Origin: Anaspis maculata
Lineage: Eukaryota > Arthropoda > Insecta > Coleoptera > Scraptiidae
Direction: 5' to 3'
Assembly: GCA_949128115.1 (NCBI GenBank)
Contig: OX421964.1
Location: forward strand, 19,244,892 to 19,308,891
DNA length: 64,000 nt
Shown: positions 55,301 to 64,000 of the stretch, piece by piece
Position numbering within the stretch: position 1 is the stretch's first letter
Layout of the letters: each line of letters opens with the position of its first letter
Position numbers and translations under genes: made by a program
The notes under the pieces: generated by a model
Seen by the model: only the letters and a program-made list of their open reading frames with translations
Databases searched by the model: none
What the model was told of the DNA's origin: nothing

Positions 55301-55985
55301 TTATTCGTTCTCATCTTCGACGTACAGGTCCTGCGGTAGCTTTCTTTTCAGCCGGCTGTGTATGTTCCTTCGTCCTAACCCGTGTTGGACCGCGCTGTCG
55401 CACAGTTCGATGCCTCTTAAAAAGTTCTTTGTCATTTTGCCTAGGAATGTTTCAATGTCCAGCATGTTCAGATCTTCATGGATTTGACGATTCCTCACGA
55501 ACCACGGCGCCCTGACAGAAACTCTCAGGACCTTGTTTTGAAAGGTCTGCAATTTTTTCTTATTTGTCATTGATGTATTACTCCATACTCCGCATCCGTA
55601 TGAGAACAGAGGACGGAGTAAGGACTTATAAAGTAATAGCGAGCATTCGACATTTAGTGGGGACTTCTTATTCATCAGAGGGTAAAGTTTGGCTAGCCTC
55701 GCATTGCATTGGTTCAACTTCTGGTTGATGTGGAAACTCCATGTTAATTTCGTGTCGAGAAACAACCCCAGATACTTTACAGGATCTTTTTTCCATTCGA
55801 TATCTCGGCCATTTATGGTTAGATTGGGTGTGTCTTGGATTCTTCTCAGTGAGAAAACTTTTGCTTCGCATTTTGTTGGATTCAACGCTATACACCATTT
55901 TTTGAACCACTGGCCAAGAATATCAATGGAGTTTTGAAGATTATCAGCAGCAGTTTGTTGTACCTCGCTTTGGCAGATAATAGCA
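55301..55985 (-). mobile_element. 5'-truncated LINE, C-terminal reverse-transcriptase region
   Basis: An open minus-strand frame of about 195 codons from 55885, extendable upstream to about 55985 (TAADNLQNSIDILGQWF). It gives LNPTKCEAKVFSL, VKYLGLFLDTKLTW, LLYKSLLRPLFSYGCGVWSN and a C-terminal tail, which is the part after the catalytic Asp-Asp of Jockey-type LINEs. The frame is intact to its stop at 55301, so the fragment is fairly young, but the catalytic domain is absent. Confidence 0.8.
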
Positions 55986-56164
55986 GAATATAAATCTATA
56001 ATAATAAGATCTATCTATGCTAATTCTGAGGTCAAGTAGGTATACAATAGAACAATTTGTATTTGTATGGGTACAGAATGAGTTCAATGGAAAGAGCATT
56101 AAAAAACGATCTCACGAATAACATAAATAATATCAGAAATAAAAATATAGACAAATATGCTGAC

Positions 56165-56484
56165 CTGAGATAAGTTGAGTGCTTCGCAAATCTTTTCGAC
56201 GCAAGGCAGAAAATATTTATCGCAGATGAGGGCCAGCAGGGTGAAGCAGTAGATTCCGATCAGGAACACCGCCACGATGGCCCCGTTTTCGACCTGGGCG
56301 TTTGTGAAGATCGAAGGGAAGTCGTCTGAGGAACTGGAGCATTCTTCCGTTGTGTTATTTCGCAGGTTGGATCTCGCCAAGATTATGTATCTCCTGTGTC
56401 GTCCAGAGCTTACGGAACTAGTGAGATTTCTCGCCAGAGGTTCGATCACGTCATTTCCGGTCCTGTTCTGAGATGAGGACGAGT
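56165..56484 (-). CDS. NCKX-type exchanger, N-terminal exon
   Basis: A 320 bp exon, phase 1 acceptor TTTTCATTCCAG and donor CAG|GTCAGC. It encodes a hydrophilic, probably extracellular stretch with N-glycosylation sequons (QNRTG, NLTS, NNTT), then DDFPSIFTNAQVENG, the first core helix AIVAVFLIGIYCFTLLALIC and CDKYFLPCVEKICEALNLSQ. This matches the SLC24 segment (FP..F...GA......Y.F..LA.VCD..F.P....I...L.LS.DVAG) just before the alpha-1 repeat. Reading frame continues upstream to about 56734 without an ATG, but the strong acceptor favours the exon start given. The signal-peptide exon is not identified. Confidence 0.85.
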
Positions 56485-56716
56485 CTGGAATGAAAAACAA
56501 ACTGTCAGTGTCGCTGTCAATATCTCCATCAATTTGCAACTCCACTACCACTGAAAATTGCTGTTCTTCTACCACAATCTCAGTTTGCCTCATCTCAGTT
56601 AAAGAGAGGAGAAGCGGGAGATCGGTAAGGAGCGAGTGAGATACCACCTCCAAAACTGAGGTGAGCATATCCGAGATTGATGACAAAACAAATGCAGCTG
56701 AGTCATCCCATGCCAA

Positions 56717-58679
56717 AACGATCGCTTTCTGCACTCATGGTGACAGTTTTCCAAATATTTTGGATATGTTGTAGAGACATGAAAATAAGCCGACCCGTAT
56801 TCGCCCGGTTTTTTCATAATTTTTTTTTCCGGGATTACAATATTTTGGAAATTTTCCACTTTTGACTTGCATCCTACTCTGAGAAAAATCATAGTTCTTC
56901 AGTCCATTGTTCGATCTTGAAGATTTTTATTTTGATTCAACCACAAAATATAAGGAATTTTGGACATTGCACTGTTTTTTTGATAGATGTTGGATAAAAG
57001 TATGGAAAGTCACTTTTTTGACAAAACAAAACAAAATAAAACGGTATAGGTCTTCGATTGTCTCGATTGTTAGAATTATTGTTCTTTGAACTTTTCTCTG
57101 AAGTTGCGCGACAGTCTTGTTAATGAAGTGGTTCTTTTGGAAAACTTACGACTGAACTAGAAGAGCTGATAATTGGCCTTGAATATTTTCTAATGAAACA
57201 TTCGATTCTCTATAGCTTTGTCCCTCACAAGTTTCGAATATCTTTTGCCATTCTCGCAGCATTCAAGGAAGAATGTCATGCGGATAGTTTGTTTCACTTC
57301 ACTGGACCGGTGCGCAACTTTGAGCGTGATTACCGGCTAAACTCATGAAGTTAGACAATCATATGCCCCCGTGGACTTTTCTGTGGATTATTGGATTCCC
57401 TGAAACTTTATTTCCGACAGTTTTCACACATCTCTCACCGTTTCTCTCACCGTTCTCTTACATTCTCTTTCAGAAGAATGACCGCGGCGCACGTTTTTCC
57501 ATGGTTCCCGGGGTGGTTGGGAATGAAACTTTGGTTTTTTTGATTCAGTTTCCCATTCTCCATATAACCATATTTTTTTCATCGAGCCACTAATCAGTTC
57601 CAACTCTAATAAAAATCACCTCATTTCACTGGACTACTACTGAGCACGAAATCAGCTTGCGCGGCTCTCTTTAAAAATTAATTTCGTGGGTTTTTCGGCG
57701 ATGTCCATTCTGACGGCTATCACTTATCGATTCAGGAAAGTTCAGTGAACAATATATCAAAAAATTGGGACAATCGAAGATGTAGATCCTATACACTTTC
57801 TATTTTCAGTAGAGTGACTTTTTGGAGCAAAAATAAAGTGACAAGCTGGGGAGATACAGCTAGGGCTGATGGCACAGCAAAACTATCAGCGGCCATCGGA
57901 CGTATTCTCCCAGCGCCCCAGCTTGTCACTTTATTTTTTCTCCAAAAAGTCAATCTACTGAAAATAGAGAGTGCATGGAATATACCATTTCTCAATATAT
58001 CGTTTTCTTTCCTAAAAAGAGACTTTTCATACTTTTTTCCAACATCTGTCAAAAAAAGAGTGCAATGTCCAAAATTCGTTATTCTTTGTGGTTGAACCAA
58101 AATAAAAATCTACAGAATCGGAAAATGAACTGAAGAAATATGATTTGATTCACAACCATTATAGTAATAGACTCATTACTGACTTTTAAAAAGTTGGAAA
58201 TATTTAGACGCTTTGTTTATGATTTTTTTTTTCGCCTCTGAAATCACTTTCCGCCTCGGTTAAAGGGCGAAAAGGACATGGCCTCTTTGATTCATTGACA
58301 ATTGACAGATTGATGACGGGATGCCAGGTGTGGAGGGGCTCGAATCAAAGAGTCGAACGTAGTTTTGTGAGGTTGAGGGTGCCAGTTATTATTATGGTAT
58401 GGTGTTTATGATATAACTGATGATTTTGATAGCCTTAATTTACTATTCAAACTCCGAATTTTCATTCTAATCATTTTAAATGGTTGTGGATAAAATAGTA
58501 TACATACTCTCGGCGGTAAGATACTATTTCTCACAGTAGGATGCAAGTCAAAAGTGAAAAATTTGAAGAAATTGTAGTTCCAAAAAAAAAGGCGAATACA
58601 GGTCAATTTATTCTCATATATCTACAACATGTCCAAAATTTATGAAAATCTGTCTCTATGACTGCAGAAAGTGATCGTT
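56717..58679. repeat. ~1.9 kb foldback element
   Basis: AACGATCGCTTTCTGCA at 56717 returns inverted as TGCAGAAAGTGATCGTT to 58679. The arms share CTTTTGACTTGCATCCTACT, TGGACATTGCACT and AAGTATGGAAAGTC blocks. The left arm is 56717 to about 57040. The right arm is about 58020-58679, but with ~385 bp (about 58147-58528) that has no counterpart on the left. The central part is not palindromic except for a nested 180 bp hairpin at 57794-57973. It begins about 230 bp upstream of exchanger exon 56165-56484. Confidence 0.75.
57794..57973. mobile_element. 180 bp hairpin MITE
   Basis: CACTTTCTATTTTCAGTAG returns inverted as CTACTGAAAATAGAGAGTG, with arms of about 75 bp including AAAGTGACAAGCTGGGG. 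Loop near 57870-57895. Located inside the 56717-58679 foldback, off its centre. Confidence 0.75.
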
Positions 58680-58936
58680 ATTCGTTATCGCATAAGTGAT
58701 TGGAGCAAAATTCTGCGCCCCTAGGTTACAAAGGAGTGGCTAGGCCGCAGAGTTTATGAGCTGGTTTGTAGTTGCACCGGTTCCACACCCAGATGATTTA
58801 CTTGACTTAGACAGGACTTTTTCACAATTTATCCCTCGATTTATCCAGATTATCCTGGATTTCCCCGCCGTTTTCAACTGGATTTACTGCTTTACATCAT
58901 TGCGACTTTTTCAGATCATATAATATTGCCAGGTCT

Positions 58937-61326
58937 AATATAGTCCGGACGCTAAGATCAAAATTTAGGGGACACTCTTCACTTTTATAACAAGCGGTGC
59001 CACTTGGCATATCTGTTGCCGGGACCATGTCTTACCGATTAAGATCAGGAGCCAAAGTCGTAAGTGATGCAGGAGCCGTATACAGGGTGTCGTATAGAAA
59101 AAAAGTGAAAAAATAGTATATCATTAACCAAACCAGATGGATTCACGTGAGTGTGCACATATATCCACAATATATTACCCTTTGAGGAAAAGTCAACAGT
59201 TTTGGAAAATCTTGAGCGTTTCCTTGAATATTCCGAAAAAACTGAATTTTCTCCTGAATATTTTATTTCTCGGTTAATCAGTGAATTTTCAAGATATCGA
59301 TGTGCAACTTAGTGGTTTTACGGCGAGTATTGTCATGAATCAAAAACGATTAGGAGCCAAATGCAAGGCCTGCTATTTCTAGAAGTAAGACAGTCAACTT
59401 TTTTTTCTTTGCGACCGCCATCTTGATTCTCCGTTTTACTTAACAGTGGGAGAAGTGACAGTCGAATGTGAGAATGTTGGCATTGAGTCACCCTATCACA
59501 AAAAAGATAGCCTTGAAGCAAGGTAAGGGTGTCTTTGTCAAGAAAACATTGTCACTCAGGGTTCTCATGGTAATACGCATTTGCAGCGCCTGTGATGGCT
59601 AATGAGAGATTTGAAAGAGCAAAGTGGGTGCTTTGTCACAATACTACATTCATTTTGAAATGAAATAACAAAATCCATCATCATCGGTTCAAAGGTAAAC
59701 TTTTGGTGGTTTGCTGAAACAAATGTGTAGCGCTTTTTGGTGGAAAATGCAAAAAGAAATCGGGCAGTCATTAACATCTTATCCCTCACTAAGAGAAGAC
59801 TATCGCAAAAACTGAAACCAATCAACGCTCAAATGTTTTGTAAGATTGAAGCCTATATTCTTGAGCCAATAAATGTTAGACACAAGCGTCCTGTTGCCCA
59901 GAGAAAAGACATGGAAGGCGTGCATGCAGAAAAAAAATCAAAGTTTTTATTCACATATTTTATTCAGAAACCCACCAAAAGTTTATGAATAACAATATTA
60001 CATCTATTTTGGAATTTGGTACTAAAATTCATAATCATCGGTCCAAAGAAAAAAATTTGGTAGCTTTTTGAAAATAATACGTGGCTCGAAACTTGGAAAA
60101 AACTTTCTGCATGCAAGTCTTTTATGTCTTCTCTCTAACAACAGTACGCATGTGTCTAACATTTTATGGCTCGAGAATCTAGGGTTGACACTCCCAAAAC
60201 ATTTCAGCGTTGTTTAGTTTCAGTTTTAGTTTAGACCGGCCGGTAGCTCAGAAGCTTAACGCAACACAACACCAACCTAGAGGTCCTAGGATCAAATCCG
60301 GCCGGCGGCAACACATTTTCTGAGCAAAAATTTACTGTGACATCGAAATGTATACCTTTGTACTGATTGATAAACCGAACTAATAAAATGTTACAAACTC
60401 CTATAACCAGAAGAAGGTTGAGAAGGAGGAAAACAATTATTATTATTATTATTATTAGTTTCAGTTTTTCCAATAGCCTTCTCTTAGTGAGGGACACATG
60501 ATAATGGTTGCCCAATTTTTTTTTGCATTTCTCAACAAAAAGCGCCACCTATTTTGTTCAACAAGCCATCAAAAGTTAACCTTTGCACCGATCATCATGA
60601 ATTTTTGTAATTATTCTTAAAATGAATGTAGAATTGTAACAAAAAACTCACTCTGCTTTTTCAGATCTCTGATCAGCCATCACAGGCGCTGAAAATGCGT
60701 ATTACCATGAAAACCTTGGGTAACACTGTTTTCTTGACGAAGAGACCCTTATCTTGCTTCGAGGCTATCCTTTTCATAATGGGGTGACTGGATGACAACT
60801 ATCACACATTCGGCTGTCACTTTTTCAACTGTTGAGTGAAACGGAGATTCAAAATGGCGGTCGCGAAGAAAAAAAAGTTGACTGTCTTATTTCTGGAAAT
60901 AGCAGGCCTTGCATTTGGCTCCTGATTGTTTTTGATTCATCACAATATTGGCAATAAAACTACCAAGTTGCACTTCGATATCTTCAAAATTCACTGATTA
61001 ACCAAGAAAAAAATATTCAGAAGAAAATTCAGTTTCTCCTGAATTTTCAGAAACCGATCAACATTTCCCTAAACCGTTGACTCTTCCTTGATGGGTAATA
61101 TATTGTGAATGTATGTGCCTATTCACGTGAATCCATCTGGTTTGGTTATTGATATATGAATTTTTTACTTTTTTTCAATACAACACCCTGTATACGACGC
61201 CTGCATTGCTTGCGACTTTGGCTCCTGATCTTAATCGGTCAAACATGGTCTGGGCAACAGGTATGCCAAGTGGCATTTCTTGTTATAAAAGTGAAGGGTA
61301 TTATACCTTAACATCCGGACTAAATA
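58937..61326. repeat. 2.4 kb giant palindrome carrying a SINE
   Basis: The arms run from about 58937 and from 61326 and meet near 59950-60110. Shared blocks include TAGTCCGGA, CTTCACTTTTATAACAAG, TGCCACTTGGCAT, ATGGATTCACGTGA, AAATGCAAGGCCTGC, TCTTCTCTTAGTGAGGGA and ACTAAGAGAAGAC. A TA-CAGGGTGT end pair occurs inside the arms at 59081-59090 and 61183-61192, so an inner element may lie symmetrically within outer arms of about 140 bp. The right arm contains a 229 bp SINE (60228-60456) missing from the left arm. Confidence 0.85.
60228..60456 (+). mobile_element. tRNA-derived SINE with ATT tail
   Basis: The 5' part resembles a tRNA gene: an A-box-like TAGCTCAGAAGCTTAACG and a B-box-like AGGATCAAATCC (about 60245-60300). 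The body has no further motif. The tail is (ATT)n (about 60438-60456). A perfect 13 bp target duplication TAGTTTCAGTTTT flanks it (60215-60227 and 60457-60469). The opposite arm of the surrounding palindrome (near 59815) shows the uninterrupted site. Likely transcribed by RNA polymerase III and mobilised by a LINE with a matching tail. Confidence 0.9.
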
Positions 61327-62515
61327 TCAGAACTACTGAACCGGATTTGACCGGATTTTGTATGAGCCCAGGTAGTCTGGTTCCTGAAAAATTATTTTTC
61401 CAGTTGAATTACGGATTTTTCCAGCCTAGTTCTAACCAGATCATTCAACCACATTTTTTTTTAAATTCAGCACACGTCCTATAAAGTAGATTTTCCTGAT
61501 TTGTTCAACCAATCATTGATTAAAAATATATTATTGTGACAATATTATAAAAAATTGGAACTTTTCTGTTTACGATTGTTTTTTATAGAAAATGACGTGG
61601 TACAATAAGCTCTCAACATTAAATATGTTAAGAAAAAAAGACACCATAACGTATTTTTATTGAAATTAGGAAACAAGCCGGATGGAACCGAACCAAGATT
61701 GAAAGTTTAGGATGTTGCACTTCCAAAGATAAACCAAAAGAATGTGTAAACAAACAATTTTTTTTATGTTCAGTTTTCTACAAGAACCAATATTTCGAAA
61801 TAGGTGAAGGTATAGCGCGCGTTCAATATGAAACACGTCGAGTAGCCGAAGACAATAAAAATGTGGGGCTTAGATTGCTGCTGACATTAGGATTCTCTGA
61901 CAGTGACAGCTAACTTAACAATCTACACAGACGAAATCTCAAATTTTCATTGTCATGAACAGCCTGATATCGTTTTCATTTTGAACGCTCGCTATATTCA
62001 CTGAGTTTATTATAATAAAAATAACTTGAATTTGAAAAAAATAGATTTGAATTTATCCGCATATAGCAGTACAGCAGCTTAGGTAACCTAATCCGGGTTT
62101 CACCATTCCAAACTTAGATATTTAAAGAGACACTAAAGAATAAAAAAATGTTCAGCTATTCAAATTTACTATTAACTACATACAACATAAAAGATTCACG
62201 TTTTGAGATAGGTCATAATCTTTGATCAATTTTTTTTTGTGAAATCATACGAGACATTGTAATAATATACGAATTAATTTTATATTGCAAGGATAAGAAC
62301 TGTTTGACATTTTCTCGTGGGTATTTTCCTAAATAGTAATGTACTTGTGCCATTTTTCGATATCATTACATAGCGATTTCAAGGCACGCGCGATGTAAGT
62401 ATGCGCCAAAACTCTGCCCAGCTCCGCTAACAAGTAGGTGTAGATATCCACTTCCGAGTGAATTTTTCAAAAGTCAAGGCAGTTTATGTGAGGTAATCTA
62501 TGCAGATCGTTTCGT
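61327..62515. other. intergenic region between exchanger and lipase
   Basis: AT-rich, without element ends or coding signals. It lies upstream of the lipase promoter and may hold its regulatory sequence or the unseen first exon of the exchanger. Confidence 0.4.
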
Positions 62516-62552
62516 TATATAAGTAGTTATCAAGCCTAGGTATTCATCATTG
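62516..62552 (+). promoter_or_regulatory. TATA box and initiator of the lipase gene
   Basis: TATATAAG at 62516-62523 is followed 33 bases later by TCATTG (62547-62552), which fits the arthropod initiator TCAGT/TCATT. Transcription would start at about 62549, giving a leader of about 240 bases to the ATG, possibly with an intron (a TTCAG lies just before the start codon). Confidence 0.45.
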
Positions 62553-62791
62553 ATCGTTATTGTGCATTTCAACGCAAAAGTTGAGAGCAGTGGCTACCTT
62601 TTGTTAATAACTAGTTGAAAAAATTGCGACCAGCCGAAAGCTCTGTCGCAAGACAAGAAATGATGTTAAAAATAAACGAGGAAACGTTTTATTCAAGTCC
62701 ATGTAAATTTCCTGAAAACATTCCGTCCATCACAATAACACACCAACAAAAATGCTCAGCCATTACACGCTCGACTTGAGTCTTCAGGAAG

Positions 62792-62944
62792 ATGTTGTCG
62801 GCAGCACAACTTGTCCTGTTCATGTTCTTTATTGCTTCAAGTTTCAGCGCGCCGGAAAATAATGTGTGTAAAAACTTCAACGACTATTTGACTGCAAGTA
62901 CCAACAAAAATTGCTGGTACAATCCCGATACGGATTTAGAAACG
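62792..62944 (+). CDS. acid/gastric-type lipase, exon 1
   Basis: ATG at 62792 opens a 51-codon exon with a signal peptide (MLSAAQLVLFMFFIASSFSA, residues 1-20). A mature start follows (PENNVCKNF) and then CWYNPDTDLET, with a GTGAGT donor at 62945. Insect lipase 3/lysosomal-acid-lipase-like proteins begin their core with a very similar NPD.....PELI.KYGY phrase, continued in the next exon. Secreted (gut or extracellular) triglyceride or ester hydrolysis is the family role. Phase 0 junction. The catalytic residues lie in later exons beyond the window. Confidence 0.85.
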
Positions 62945-63014
62945 GTGAGTTTTTTTCATTTTCATTTTCAACCCTGCTCGTAGTGCCCGTGTTTAAAATA
63001 TTGATGAATTTCAG

Positions 63015-63192
63015 CCTGAACTGATTAAGAAATACACCGGAAATGTAGAAACTTACGAAGCCGTCACAGAAGATGGTTACATTTTGACAATATTCAGGAT
63101 GCCAAGGAAAAACCCCAAAGGTGTCATTTTGCTACAACATCCCATGAATGTTAATTCTAAATGTTATGTTCTGTCTGGAAACCAATCGACAG
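63015..63192 (+). CDS. acid/gastric-type lipase, exon 2
   Basis: A 178 bp exon with acceptor AATTTCAG and donor GTATGG. It encodes PELIKKYTGNVETYEAVTED, GYILTIFRMPRKNPKG and VILLQHPMNVNSKCYVLSGN. This is the N-terminal domain of the AB-hydrolase-associated lipase family (consensus EE..V.TEDGYIL...RIP...GPVVLLQHG...S...WV..GP). The usual oxyanion-hole HG is HP here, a possible departure from the catalytic norm. Exon 3 is outside the window or beyond 63193. Confidence 0.85.
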
Positions 63193-64000
63193 GTATGGAA
63201 ATATATTTTATTATTCACACATTTCATTCATTTTCATTTCAAGAATTCATTCATTTTAAGAAGTTTATTTTACGAAAAAAAAGCTCATATCAACATAACA
63301 TGAATATCCAAAAATACTTCAAAAAAATTGGATAATGAGGTGCGGGTCGTTTCCTCTCTGTAGAGGGTTGAACGAGGGGTTGAAAAAAAAATTTGCTCCA
63401 TTCTCAGTAAGAACATTTCAATTTCCTTTCGAACACATAGGTATGGCTCATGACAATTTCCTCTTTCTTTTTTGACAAAATCAACCCCCTTCCTCACCCT
63501 CAACCCCTACTTGTGCACATCGAATGGAAACTCATGCAGATGGTTCCGTTCTGTTGAATTATAATTCTCGGCACAAACTTTTTCTTTAACCCTTAATTAG
63601 GGGGTGGGGTTGAAAACCAATCATCGGTCGTTAAGGCTGGATTTTTGATATTTTGCTATTTCGGTTATACTGAACAAGATTTCTCAGTGAAAACTCATTC
63701 GGATTACCAGTTTTTAGCCTACAAATGCTTGAAGTTAACTTCAATGAAACATAATGTGACTCTTTCATTCAAAAATAGTTTTTCAATTATGTTTTGTGAC
63801 AGTATTTTTTATTAAAAAAAAATCAACCCAGTCCCACATCCCTCATCCCTGTTTATGGACACATATTTTTCAAAATCATTCTTGATGTCTTGTAAAAGAT
63901 CTGCGTGATTTTCTTCAGATCTACTCGAATCGTGAATTCCATTCCGAATAGAAAATGGATTTTGATCAGTCTCAAAGTGGACCTACAACATATTAAAAAT
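63193..64000. other. lipase intron 2 (partial)
   Basis: AT-rich sequence with no further lipase-like coding segment. The next exon is not reached before the window ends. Confidence 0.6.

Noticed and set aside
60228..60310. A functional tRNA gene
   Set aside because: The A and B boxes are present but the cloverleaf is incomplete. The element ends in an ATT tail with a target duplication, so it is a SINE.

Overview
This is a repeat-dominated stretch of an animal nuclear genome, almost certainly an insect. It is AT-rich, with spliced genes and GT-AG introns, 10-15 kb introns packed with transposable elements, and many kinds of LINE, hAT, Tc1/mariner, LTR, SINE and foldback sequence. Scattered TAGGTACCTA-type words and the repeat mixture make a hemipteran plausible, but I cannot prove the order.

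Only two host genes are visible. The first is a minus-strand SLC24-type (NCKX) sodium/calcium exchanger, read from six exons between about 56.5 kb and 29.25 kb. All splice phases agree and they encode 532 residues. The signal/first exon was not found. Its second alpha repeat carries Glu and Asn where human NCKX2 has Asp548 and Asp575, so potassium dependence may be altered. The second gene, at the right edge, is the 5' end of a plus-strand acid/gastric-type lipase (two exons, signal peptide, TATA box with initiator) that runs out of the window.

Everything else is mobile or repetitive. 0-9 kb: fragments of at least four LINEs, a tetranucleotide tract and a ~265 bp tandem satellite. 11-17 kb: Tc1 remnants, a small MITE, a solo LTR, two foldbacks and a degenerate repeat. 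17.0-27.8 kb: a clean nested structure. A ~1 kb palindromic foldback (TA duplication) contains a hAT transposon (14 bp inverted ends, 8 bp duplication), which contains an intact 5.9 kb LINE with both ORFs (10 bp duplication, poly-A). Removing the LINE restores the hAT reading frame exactly. 27.8-56 kb: the exchanger exons and their introns, filled with two large elements ending in inverted repeat arrays, two non-autonomous hAT elements with intact 8 bp duplications, two solo LTRs and several long palindromes. 56.7-61.3 kb: two giant foldbacks, one carrying a tRNA-derived SINE.

The theme most worth a second look is that long palindromic elements repeatedly hold a younger insertion in one arm while the other arm keeps an empty copy of the site. 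Several of these palindromes also lie inside introns of a transcribed gene, where they could fold into long hairpin RNA.
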